A stretch of DNA of 64,000 nucleotides, taken from positions 17,813,501 to 17,877,500 of the forward strand of contig JAJNNQ010000019.1 of the NCBI GenBank assembly GCA_027886175.1. The letters run 5' to 3'. This stretch comes from Phylloscopus collybita (lineage: Eukaryota; Chordata; Aves; Passeriformes; Phylloscopidae). Positions 22,520 through 33,535 of this stretch are shown in pieces; the stretch's first letter is position 1, and every line of letters begins with the position of its first letter. The position numbers and the translations under genes were made by a program. The notes beneath the pieces are model-generated. The model was not told the DNA's origin. It did not search any database and saw nothing but the letters and a program-made list of their open reading frames with translations.

Positions 22520-24952
22520 ATGCTCCCGGGACAGAGTTTGCCATGGCAGCTCCCGCTGCTGCTCGCAGCCCTCTCCTGCCTGCCGGCTCCCAGCTGCGCT
22601 CAGCTCCACTACTCCGTGCCCGAGGATCGCGAGCCGGGCTTCTCCGTGGGCGACTTGGCCAAGGACTTGGGTGTGGAGGTGCGGAGCCTGGCCGCCCGCA
22701 ACCTGCGCCTGGTGAGCGAGGGTGGGCAGCGGCACTTCCAGGTGGATCTGGCGGCAGGCGTGCTGCTCCTGGACAGCAGGCTGGACCGGGAGGCACTGTG
22801 TGGGCAGAGCCCCACGTGCTCTTTGCACCTCCAGCTCGTCATGGAGAATCCCCTCCAGCTCCACCGAGTTGAGGTGGACGTCCTCGACGTGAACGACAAC
22901 GCGCCCCAGTTCCCCAAGCCAGAGGTGGTGTTGGAGATCACTGAGGTGGCCAACCCTGGGACTCGGCTGCCCTTGGAGGTAGCAGAAGATCCGGATATGG
23001 GCTCCAACTCCATCTCCACCTACGAGCTCAGCCCCAGCAAGCATTTTGCCCTGAGCATCAACGTGAGAGGAGATGGTGTTAAAATGCCCGAGATCGTACT
23101 TGAAAAAGCACTGGATAGAGAGAAAGTGCCTGTTCACCATCTAACACTGACAGCCCTGGATGGAGGGAACCCAGTGAGATCTGGCACTGCCAGGGTTACC
23201 ATCCATGTCTTGGATGCAAATGACAACCCTCCTGTCTGTGACCCGCCCATATCCAAGGTACTTCTGGAGGAGAATGTGCCAGTGGGCACTCTGGTCACCA
23301 AGCTGAATGTCACCGACCTGGATGAAGGTCCCAACGGGGATGTGGAATATTCTTTCAAAACCAGCAATAACTCACCTGGTAAATTCACCAAACTGTTCTC
23401 CTTAGATGCCCGTACAGGGGAGATCAGAACCAAAGCCCCGCTGGATTATGAGGAATCCAGTGCCTACGAGATTGCGGTTCGGGCCAGGGACAAGGGATCC
23501 CCAGCCATGGAAGGCCACTGTCACCTGCGAGTGGAATTAATTGATATCAACGATAACAGCCCGGAGATCGTGCTGACCTCTGTCTCCAGCCCAGTGCAGG
23601 AGGATGCAGCCCCGGGCACGGTGATCGCCCTCATTGGTGTGAAGGACAGCGATTCCGGTGACAACGGGCAGGTCCGTCTGCAGATAGCAAAAGAGCTCCC
23701 CTTCAAACTCGTGTCGTCTTTTAAAGAGCACTTCTCGCTGGTCACCAGCGGTCCCCTCGATCGGGAGAAGGCCAGTGGATACAACATCACAGTGAGGGCT
23801 GTGGATTCAGGGTCCCCCCCGAGGGCCACGCAAAAAACCTTTTATCTCCGCATCGCTGACGTGAATGATAACGCGCCAAATTTCTCCAGCCCTTTTGATA
23901 CAGCTCATGTCCAGGAAAACTCCCTTCCTGGAACTTCTGTCTTTTCAGTGTCAGCATCAGATCCTGATGAGGGTAGCAATGCCAAGCTGTCTTACTCCAT
24001 CCTGGACAACGGGGTGCAGGAGGTACCCATCTCAACTTACTTCCGAATAGATCAGGACAACGGCACCATCTACACCGTACGGGCTCTGGATTACGAGCAG
24101 GACAAGGTGTTCCAGGTGCCTGTGGAGGTGAAGGATGCTGGGTCTCCTGCCCTGAGTAGCACTGCTGTGGTCCACGTGTTTGTCCTGGACGAGAATGACA
24201 ATGCTCCCAACATTGTCTACCCGTCTGTCCCCAAGGGCTCTGCCTTCCACCAAGCCATCCCAGCCTTGGCAGAGCCTGGCTATCTGGTAACTAAAGTTGT
24301 AGCAGTGGATGCCGACAGTGGCCATAATGCCTGGCTGTCCTACCAGCTGCAGGAGTCTGCTGAGGCTTTGCCTTTCCAAGTGGAACGCCGCTCTGGAGAG
24401 ATAAGGGTGGCGCAGGCTCTCAGGGAGTCAGAAGATTCCCACAGGCTGGTGGTGGAAGTGAGGGACAATGGCACGCCGTCCCTCTCGGCCTCCGTGGTAA
24501 TAGTCATTTCTCCCGAGGAAAACAGCGTGCAGGACTTCTCCAAGTCCTTGGACCTCCCCCCGTCTTCTCCCGAGGACACCAACCTCACTCTTTACCTCAT
24601 CATCTCCTTGGTGTCCATCTCCCTCGTGTCCTGCGTGATGTTTGGGCTGGTGGCTGCCCGGTGCCTCAAAGCTGGCAGTGCCAGCTGGACCTTGGCGGGC
24701 TGCTGCCGGGGGGCTGGCCGCAAGCCCGCCTCCCATTTCCGAGGGCAGATGAAGCCAGATGGCTTCATCAAGTACCTGGACGTGGGAGGAGCGGGCTTGA
24801 CCTCGCAGGCACAGAACTACACCTCCTGTTTCTCGCCCATGTCTGAGCAGAGCGATTTCCTCTTTGTAAAGCCCTTCAGCCACTCCAGCACAGCGGAGAC
24901 CGTGGCTGCCTATGAGCAGGTGACCAGCACCTTAGCGAGTCCCTGCGATGGG
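22520..24952 (+). CDS. Gamma-protocadherin C-type variable exon (unassigned, last before the constant region)
   Basis: This is a complete 811-codon variable exon. The signal peptide has the core LPLLLAALSCLPAPSCA and the mature protein starts QLHYSVPEDREPG. It has six EC repeats with linkers near residues 123, 232, 342, 447 and 557, and a transmembrane helix at about 688-715. EC1 has LCGQSPTC. The tail has DGFIKYLDVGG and YTSCFSPMSEQSDFLFVKP, both parallel to C5, so it is a C-type relative. It is not assigned to a named orthologue. The EC2-EC3 linker reads [10 protein letters not shown], with Cys where the sister exons have Phe. Two phase-0 donors are possible: GATGGG|GTAAGA after 24952 (chosen, the better match to the donor consensus) and GAGCAG|GTGACC after 24919. 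The open frame continues to 25105. Confidence 0.9.
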
Positions 24953-27015
24953 GTAAGAGATGGCTCTTTCTTACTGTCCTCTCTGCTGAGTGTGCAACAG
25001 TTGGTCATATCCAGGCCAGCTGGCTGTTCTCTGGCTGTCCTTCCTCCTGAGAAGGTGGCCTCAGGGAGCATGTGTCACTGTCATCTCCTGGGAGGTGGCA
25101 GGTGAAAGTTTTGGCTGGGCTTGGCAGGGGTGGGGGAAGGGGTTGAGCAGTTTTACAGAATCAAAGATTCTGCGTTTGTAGCAGTGGAGAGTTTCCCCTT
25201 GGCCCCCCGCTCGTACTTGTTTCCATTTAAAGTGATTCTTAGCGTGGTCAGGAACAGGTTTTTTGGGGGGGTTTAGCTTCTTGGTTCTGTTTAACCCCTT
25301 TTTCCTGCACGGCACATGTACTGTGGTGCGGGGGAGGTGATCTGAGAGGAAAGCCTGCCTGTGTTTCTTCTGCTCAGTTTTAGAGGTGCACTGGAGAAAT
25401 TGCTCATTTCTCAAACCCCGAGTGTTATTAATTACTGACTGTGCCTCGGCAAGGGATCGTTTTCCAGCGAGGAGCTGAATTCAGTATGAAGCACTAAAAT
25501 ACCGAAATGCCAGGAGTGACATTGTTCAAAAGGATCCTGGTGACCTTACGTGCCCTTGGGCTTGGAGGCTGAGGAGCGGCAAGCTTTGAAAACTTGAGCT
25601 GTTTGTACTCAGATGCCTAAATATAGATGTAGGTGACTGTGTTTAGCTGAGGGCTTTTATAACTTCGGGATATAAAAAAGTGAAGCAATTTGGTCTCACA
25701 AATGCCTGCCCTAAATTTGAAAATGGTAATTACAACGGGAATTCGAAATATGGAAGGGCTATTCAAAATATTGGGAAGGGCTTATCTAGTGCAGCATTGT
25801 GTGTCAGCGTGTGCAAAAACCGCGTCCCTGAAATCTGGAGGGCAAGTCTTTCAGCAGCTTCATTTGCATGCAGCATGGGGACCAGTGGGGCATCTATTTT
25901 AGGGGAGTAATTTATTCCAATATCTTCTTTCATGAGCATCATCAAAGCTGCAGAGAAATTAGCGAGAGCACATCTACTAAATAAAAATCTAGGTCAGCTC
26001 GAACTCGTCTTCACTTTTCCTTAGTAATTGCATGTACAGGCAGAATAATCCTGTAAAACTGATGTTCCACCACGCACGGACTGTGAGCTGCTCCTTCCTA
26101 AAATAGCTGAGGGAAGTGTAGTGTCCTTTCCAGGTAGTATGTCATCACTCTGGAGTTAATTAAGATGATCATGATTTTCGGAAGACTGTGTGTGTGGTTT
26201 TTTTTCCCCCCGACAGAAGCAGTTGTGCTATTTGGTGCTTTCCACAAAGGCACGATTCAAACAGGAACGCAGCAGCTTACTCCACGTCCTTCCTTATTGA
26301 CAAAATGCTCATTGTCTGCTGGTAAAACAACACGGGCAGGGAGCGATCCGGGGGCTTATTAATGAGGTTACAAAGTGTGCTGCTGTGTCTGAGGGTTATT
26401 GTGTGTGTCTCCTGAACAAATAATGCCTTTTTCCTCTTGCCGTCGGAAGTTTATTCTTTTCTCTATGGACAGAAGAAAATATTGTAGTGCTCCAAGGCCA
26501 CGGCAGCTAGGAAAAGTCATTCAAACACAATGTGTAAAAACAAGATCCCAGGCAGGCCTTTTTCAGGACAGAAGAAGGAGAGATTAGGAAGGTCTGTTAC
26601 CATTTTACCTCAAGAGTATTAAAAGCATCTTTCTCAGTATCAATTAACTCTGCCACCCCCTCACACACTCCCCCCCCTTCTTCCTCCAAGCTCATTACTG
26701 TGGTGCCACTGCTCCTGCTGAATTCATGCCCTTATCAGTTTATTTCATGCTTCATTTCTTTCACAGCCTGGTTTCCTGAGCTGCTTTGGAAGATTATTCT
26801 CTGAGCAGTTTTTTTTTTTGTCATGCTTTTTTGGTATTCATGCTGCTTCAGAAATACTCAAGGAAGGGGGAGGGGGAGCTTTCTCTTTGTTCTAATTGAT
26901 TTGCTTCACTTGGACAGAACATGCTGATATTCCAGACTGAAATAATCCAGGATCAGTTCACTTTCATTTTCAAAGGCAAGAATGGAGGTATTAAAACTCT
27001 TCTTTTTCTTTGCAG
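24953..27015. other. Intron between the last variable exon and constant exon 1
   Basis: This is the shared intron, about 2 kb as seen from the last variable exon. It is AT-richer than the exons. It has a C-rich patch near 26655-26680 and a poly-T run near 26810, and it ends in the pyrimidine tract CTTCTTTTTCTTTGCAG. No other gene is visible. Confidence 0.7.
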
Positions 27016-27074
27016 CAAGCTCAGCCTAACACAGATTGGCGCTTCTCTCAGACCCAGAGACCTGGAACAAGTGG
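27016..27074 (+). CDS. PCDHG: PCDHG constant exon 1
   Basis: This 59-base exon is shared by all gamma-protocadherin transcripts. It is flanked by TTTGCAG before and GTGAGT after. It enters in phase 0 and encodes QAQPNTDWRFSQTQRPGTS plus two bases of a glycine codon, matching the opening of the gamma constant cytoplasmic domain. Its phase fits the donors of all six variable exons in the window. The constant domain is the intracellular signalling tail common to all isoforms. Confidence 0.97.
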
Positions 27075-27497
27075 GTGAGTGGCTCTTTCTTCATTTATCT
27101 GTGGGATGAAGGTTTCTTTTCTTGGTGTGCCAGTTTCAGTGCTGGAAAGCCCCTGACTGGCAGCTCTGGGAGTGGGTGTCCCTCTCATTGATGGAGTCAG
27201 GAATGGGGCTGCTCCTGTGTCAGCTGTGTTTGCTGGGGGTGTGGCAGCTGCTGTTGGCAGTGCTGTGTCTGGGTTTGGTGTCTGCACCTCAGGAACTGGA
27301 AGGAAGGCCAGGTGAAGTCAGGAGATGGTTGAAGGACTGGACAGTGGATTCACAGAGAAAGGCCTCTTTGCTAAAGCAGGTTCTTAGCACGTGAATTCCT
27401 TCCTGAGGCAAAAATCTTAATTCTTCTCCATTCATGGAGGCCACTGGGAATCACTGCCTTTAGCAGTCCTGGAACCTTGAGCTCTGCGCTGCTGAAG

Positions 27498-27640
27498 GGT
27501 GTTCACAGAACCACAGGATAGGTCAGGATGGAGGGAACCACAGAGCTTCACCTGCTCCCACCTCCCTGCTCAGCAGGGTCATCCCAGAGCACACAGCACA
27601 GGACTGTGTCCAGACACTTCTGGAGAATCCACCACCTCTC
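27498..27640 (-). mobile_element. CR1 LINE 3' fragment
   Basis: This is the reverse complement of the CR1 3' region. ACAGAACCACAGGATAGGTC is followed by the diagnostic ACAGGACTGTGTCCAGACA and TCTGGAGAATCCACCACCTC. The copy is diverged and truncated. Confidence 0.75.
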
Positions 27641-28946
27641 TGTGAGGTGTGTCTGAGGTCAGAAAAGAAGCCCCAGCAGCAGAGCAGAGACCTCCCAAGT
27701 GAGTACCCAGCTCTTGGCTGGTGCTCCCTTGCCTCTGGCCCACCAAGGTTTGCTTGTCTTGGTCCCCAGTGAGAGACCACTGACAGCAAAATGTTGTTCT
27801 TTGCCTCTCCCACCTTTTCTCTTGGTTCATGAGCAGGGACAGGGATCCCCTTCAGAGGGTGAACTCCCTTGAAAGAAAGAACTTTTAACAGAATTCCACC
27901 CCTCTCTGTGGATACCCCAACCAGAGATCATTGTGTAGGAGGAGAATCCTGGCTCCAGGATAATTTGTACATGAAAAGATTTTATCTTTTGGGGCAGACC
28001 TGAAGATTATACTCTCTGAATGACCAGGAGTAAGTTTGGGTGATGTGCTTCCTCGTCTGGCTGGCTCAGGCACTGTATCTCTGTGCTTTGTCATTCCTGG
28101 TGGCCACTTGCACAGCTCCTGTGGAGTTTAAAATGCTGACATGGGAGTGCTGGAGGCTGGATTTGGGTGTCAGAGCTTGCAATTAAACATCTTCAGTGTA
28201 GCAGCTGCCTGTGCCTGACTCTTTCTCTGGATCTGGCTCAATAATTTATCTTATCAGAAAATTAAGAGATTGCTATAGCCAGCTTGTTGAAGTGATTAAA
28301 CTTTGCTATTCCAGCTGATAAAGCTAAAATGGTTGGATGTAATTAGATAAAGTGTTCATAGCAGAAACTGGCCCTGGACTTTAAAACAAAAAAAAAAAAA
28401 ATAGTTTTGGAATAGTTTTCTCAGAGCTCTGTTGAGTTCCCCATCCCCGACAACATTTTTAATCAAGGAAAATCTTTCTAAGCATTTCTGCTCCAGTTCA
28501 AATGGTGATTAACAAAGCCCTGTTAATGCAGAAGTGCAGCACAGCTGCTGTGATGGTTTTGCTGTGAGAAGGCAGTAAATGAGCCCCATCAGAGCAGGCT
28601 CTACTGCTCCCTCTTCTAGCACCCTGCTGGGGCTCTTCAGGGCACGGAGCTGATGCAGTCCAGACCCCCTCAGCTCAGTGACAGGGACTTTTCTCAGGTC
28701 ATGGGACAGTGACACTCACCCCAGCTCCCAGCTCCCAGCCTGGATCTCTTTACAAGCTCCATTCCCTTTGCTTATGAGACAGCAGCAGCTTGTGGCGTGG
28801 GAAGAGAGAGGGCCAGAGGAAAGGCAGCCTCAGGCTGTGGGGAGCTGAAGGAGTGTGACATCTCAGTTCTGGTGCACCAGCCACGATGTCTCTGCTGAGG
28901 ATCTGTGACCTCAGTGCCCAGGACAGTCCCTGGAACAGCTGCTCTT

Positions 28947-29075
28947 GAATCACAGAATGGTTTGGGTTGGAAGGGACCTTAAAGCTCATCTTGTTCCAAC
29001 CCCCTGCCATGGGTAGGGACATCTTCCCCTGGACCAGGTTGCTCTGAGCCCCAGGCTGAACCCTGACTTTGGAAA
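28947..29075 (-). mobile_element. CR1 LINE 3' end
   Basis: This is a clear CR1 3' terminus in reverse orientation. AATCACAGAATGGTTTGGGT is followed by TGGAAGGGACCTTAAAGCTC, CCAACCCCCTGCCATGGG and CTGGACCAGGTTGCTCTGAG. Confidence 0.92.
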
Positions 29076-29172
29076 GAGATCTTGCCCAAGCACAGGCTGC
29101 TGTAAAGTGACTGGAATAACCCTGTGGATTTTAATTCCTGCTGGTTTTCCCCACTTGCCTGTGCCCACATTT

Positions 29173-29468
29173 GCAACAAAACAGCTCTTGCAGATTTCCC
29201 CCCCCTGTTTCTTTCATCCTGTTTTAAAGCTAAATAAAGGGGGATTTTTTTTTTTATCCCAAACCTGTGTGACACTATTAAAAGATGGAAATAGAAAGTG
29301 CTCTCATATGTTCAGTGCCCAGCCCTGACATCTCCCTGGTGATCAAACAGGCAGAGCCTGGAAAGCAGCCCCACTCCCCATGGTGTTCCCGTGCATTTCC
29401 CAGTGTTTTGATGCCTGGTGTGTGAATTCCCCGGGCACAGCTTGGCAGTACAGGCATTAAAGAGGGGC
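29173..29468 (+). repeat. Left arm of a 300-bp inverted duplication
   Basis: These 296 bases recur as a reverse complement at 30682-30980, almost unchanged apart from small indels. They include a stretch beginning GATGGAAATAGAAAGTGCTC. The two arms face each other across about 1.2 kb. The element type is not recognised. Confidence 0.88.
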
Positions 29469-29622
29469 CAATTGCAGCTGCCTGAGCCCGGCTGGCTGTT
29501 CTCTCTCTGCTGTGCAAACGTGTGTCCTGCTGGCAGGTGAAGCTCTGTAGCACCACGAGCTCTCTGAACTGCAGGGCTCTGCTTGGTGCTAAAGGAGCAC
29601 CAGCCCTCCTTTTAGCTGAAAA

Positions 29623-29905
29623 TAAATAAATAATAAAAAATAATAAAAAACAAACAAAAACCCAAAAACAATCAAACAAACAAAACCCAAAACAAAAACA
29701 AACAAACAAACAACCAAAAAAAACACAAAAAAACCCAACCCCCCCAAAAAAAACAACAACAAAAAAACCCCACAAAAAAACCCACAAAAACAAACAAACA
29801 ACAACAACAACAAAAAAAAAAAAAACCAAAAAAAAATCACCCAAAAACCCCGCCAAAAACAACCCAAACCCCCCCCCCCAAAAAAAAACCCCACAAAAAC
29901 CAGGG
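29623..29905. repeat. A/C-rich low-complexity tract
   Basis: About 280 bases consist almost only of A and C in irregular AAAAC/AACAA units. It lies in the spacer of the inverted duplication. Open frames on the - strand here are artefacts of composition. Confidence 0.9.
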
Positions 29906-30681
29906 ATGTGCTCTTGACTTTATTTGACCCAAATTAAATAACAATGAGGACACAGCAGCTTAGGCCAGGGGGGTTTGGATGGATCGTGGTGGGAGGCCAG
30001 GCACTGACCCCGAGCCAGAAACAAGCTCAAACCCACGCTGGGATTTCTCCCTCGCTGTCTCCATGGGAGCTGGGGAAGAAGCAATCCTGCCTTTTCTCTG
30101 CAGAGCCCTGCCCATCCCAGCAAATCCCGCCTGTCCCTGGGCACCTGGAGCCAGGCAGAGCAGGGGAAGCTCAGTGAGGCAGGGACCAGCTCTTGATCTC
30201 TTACATCGCTGCTGCTCCAGGACAACAAAGGGAATCTGCTCTTTGTTCTGAAACACTGGTGCACATGCTCAGGAGAGAGGAGCTCAGGCAAGATGCTCCC
30301 AAAACGTGGTAGCGAGGCAGACCTGAGCTAAACAGAATTAATCTTGTTTGGGAGAAATAGGAGGATAGGATGATTAATTTAATGATGTTTGTGTTTTGGT
30401 TTTTGGGTTTTGTTTTTTTTTTTCCTTAAAAGAACACACCCATGCTGTCGCTGGGCAAATGTAAATGAATCCAGATTGATTCCGAGCAGCAGATGCCATT
30501 CCCAGACAAATCAGATCAGTGGCTCTAGCGGAGATTACAGTGATGAATTGGCCAAAGTGGAGTAAATGAATGGCCCAGCAACATCTCAGGGTATCCCTGT
30601 GGGATGCTCAGGACGGGGTTTCCCTGTGGGAGGAGGCTGCTGGTGTTTGGGAGCAGAGTGCAGGGACAAATGCACTTTAAT

Positions 30682-30980
30682 GCCCCTCTTTAATGCCTGT
30701 ACTGCCAAGCTGTGCCCGGGGAATTCACACACCAGGCATCAAAACACTGGGAAGGGCACGGGAACAGCACCGTGGGGAGTGGGGCTGCTTTCCAGGCTCT
30801 GCCTGTTTGATCACCAGGGAGATGTCAGGGCTGGGCACTGAACATATGAGAGCACTTTCTATTTCCATCTTTTAATAGCGTCACACAGGTTTGGGATTAA
30901 AAAAAAAAAAAAAATCCCCCTTCATTTAACTGAAAACATGATGAAAGAAACGGGGAAATCTGCAGGAGCTGTTTTGTTGC
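30682..30980 (-). repeat. Right arm of the 300-bp inverted duplication
   Basis: This is the reverse complement of 29173-29468. Homology stops at GCCCCTCTTT on the inner side and at GTTTTGTTGC on the outer side. The sequences flanking the arms differ. Confidence 0.88.
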
Positions 30981-33074
30981 AGGGACAAAGGACCCATCTT
31001 GTTGTGTTGGGTTGTTTTCATTGTTGTGCCCTGCACGCTCACGGTGCTGCCTGACCCTGGCTGCTCTTTGTTTTGGTGTCTGTGGGATGATCTGTTCAGG
31101 AAAACACCGGGCTGGAGTCAGGATTTCCTTCCTGGAGGATGGGGAGGGCTCTGTGGTGCTCGCAGGTGGGCGTGAGAGGGTGAGGCAGAGGCTCACCCGG
31201 GAGGCTTCTCGTGGCAGCCCTGGGGACAATTCTGGGCTGTGTGGACAGGCTGGGAGGAGATGCCAGGCAGGAGCCACCCCAGAGACAGCGGCAGGGGACT
31301 CACAGGGAGGTGGGAAGCAGTGTGAGAATCCATGGCAACTCCAGGGGAGGGGAGGAGCAAAGCAGCGTAGAGAAGATGCGGAGTTGCCATTCCACCCCAT
31401 TTGTTTTCTCCAATCCTAAATCCCCCTTTGTTAATGCTTCCCGAAGCTGTTGCTAGCCAGGCTTCCCCTCCCCGGCTGAGCACAGCCAATAGTGATGTTC
31501 ACTTGGCTTCCACTTGTTTATCAAACAGCATCACAGCTGCCCTGGCTGGCCCCAGCCATCACCCCCCTACCCACAGCACCAGGGGCTTGGGGCTGACAGT
31601 GGAGATGCTGCAGCAAGAGCGAGGCAGGAAGGAAAAAAAGGGATTTTTTTTTATTTATTTTTTTTTATTTTCATCCTTTGTTTTGTTTTGACGCAAGAAC
31701 TTCAAGAGTTGGGCTTGCAGGACTATCAACAGGCTGCCTGTGTGGGGAGGATTTTGGGGAGAGGAATAAAGAACAGTCCTTTAAGCTCTCAGGGGTGTTT
31801 CTTGTGGCTCAAAGCATGCAGGTGTTGCCAAGGTGGGGCTTGTGGTGTGTTTTTGGGGTGCATGTGCCAGGACCCTGACCCCACCTGTGTGTCTGTGGGG
31901 GGACATCCCAGAGCAGCTGGGCTGGAGGGAAGGAAACACGGACATTCCTGGGCTTGCACAGCACGGGGGTGGACACCCAGCAGAAGGACAACTGGCCACA
32001 GCTGCAGGCTTTGCCCACATCCTTGCTAAAAATAACTGATGGCAGAGCCAGGAGCCACAGGGGTGTCTGTGGTCAGCTGGAAACAGCCCAGGAATTCACG
32101 CCGCGAGTTTGTCCCGTGCTGAAGTGGAGCCAGTGGCAGGTGCTACAAAGCACACCCACCAGTGGGGCTGTGCAGACAAACACTCTTTGGAGGGATTTGC
32201 CTTCTGCTCATTCCTGGAAAACGTGGAAATGGGCACAGGGCTGCTGGGCAGGCTGCAGCTCCTCACTGACACAGGAGGAGCAAGAGGAGCAGCAGAGGGA
32301 AGTGACACTGTGGGAAGTTTGGGAGATAATTACAACCCTCGTGTTCCCATCCCAAATGCAGCCCAGGGTTAAGCCAGCAGTAACATTTGCTTTGCCAGGG
32401 GTGGTTCCACACCTTTTGCAGGTGGGTTATAAAGCTGTAACAGCCTCTGGGTTAAAATTCCTGCTGCTTCTGACCTGGTTGTGTTTGTTTGCCTGCTCAG
32501 TATTGAGTAGGGTAGAGATTCCTCCACAACTCCTCACGCAGCGTGTGGAGCGTGGAGCTGCTCTCAGCTGCCTCCCCAAGGCATGGGGAAGGTGTGAGTG
32601 GAGCTCTGCAGCCTGAAAAAAATCACAGCAGCCTCTGGAAATCTATCTGAGGGCATCACCTTGAAGGAACAGCCATAACCTAAGTGACAGTGTTCTCCTG
32701 AGAGCTGCTCTGCTTTCATGTGCCTGCTCTCTGAGTGCAGGAGGAGTTGTGCCAGTGAAGGAGCTCTGCCCTGAAGGGTTTTTTTTCCCCTGCCAAGCCC
32801 TTGGGGCTGAGCAGCTCAAATCACCAACTTCTGCCACCTCCTGGGCAGCCTGGGAGAGAAGTTGCCTTTTTGTGGGGGGGGAGTATTTGGGGTGCTTGGT
32901 TGTGTCTGGTGAGGAAACCTACGCCAGTTCCCAGCCTGTTGGTGTGGCTTTTGCTCAGCAAACACCTTGGAGGGAACCACAGAAGCCCAGGAAGGGCCAG
33001 ATTGTTTGATCTGTCAGGTTGGACCTGGTGGGTTGTGAAACAGGAAAGATTGAAGACAACTTAGAGCCTCAAGG

Positions 33075-33535
33075 CTTGGAGGGGCTGGAGCGTGTCCAGG
33101 GCAGGGAATGGAGCTGGGAAGGGGCTGGAGCCCCAGGAGAGGCTGAGGGAGCTGGGAAAGGGGCTCAGCCTGGAGCAAAGGAGGCTCAGGGGGGCCCTGG
33201 TGGCTCTGCACAGCTCCTGCCAGGAGGGGACAGCCAGGGGGGGTCGGGCTCTGCTCCCAGGGCACAGGGACAGGAGGAGGAAAAGACCTGAAGTTGCACC
33301 AGGAGAGGTGAAGATTGGATATCAGGGAAAATCTCATCCCTGAAAGGGTGGTCAGGTGTTGGAACAGACTGCCAGGGCAGTGGTAGGGTCTGTGTCCCTG
33401 AAGGGATTTAAAAGTTGCGCAGAGGTGGCACCTGGGGCTTGGCTCAGTGCTGGAATTGTCAGTGCTGGGTTCATGGTTGGATCCGAGGATCTCACAGGGC
33501 TTTTCCAACCTAGCAACTCCTGTGGTTTAATTCCT
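33075..33535 (+). mobile_element. CR1 LINE fragment, longer copy
   Basis: This is CR1 in the sense orientation. It runs from GGAGCGTGTCCAGGGCAG through CAGCCTGGAGCAAAGGAGGC, CTGAAGTTGCACCAGGAGAG, GATTGGATATCAGGGAAAAT and GGAACAGACTGCCAGGGCAG to CTTTTCCAACCTAGCAACTC. It is a 3' UTR-proximal, inactive copy. Confidence 0.9.

Noticed and set aside
29278..29894. Hydrophobic Phe/Val/Gly-rich frame on the - strand that looks like a membrane protein
   Set aside because: It is the translation of the A/C-rich low-complexity tract.
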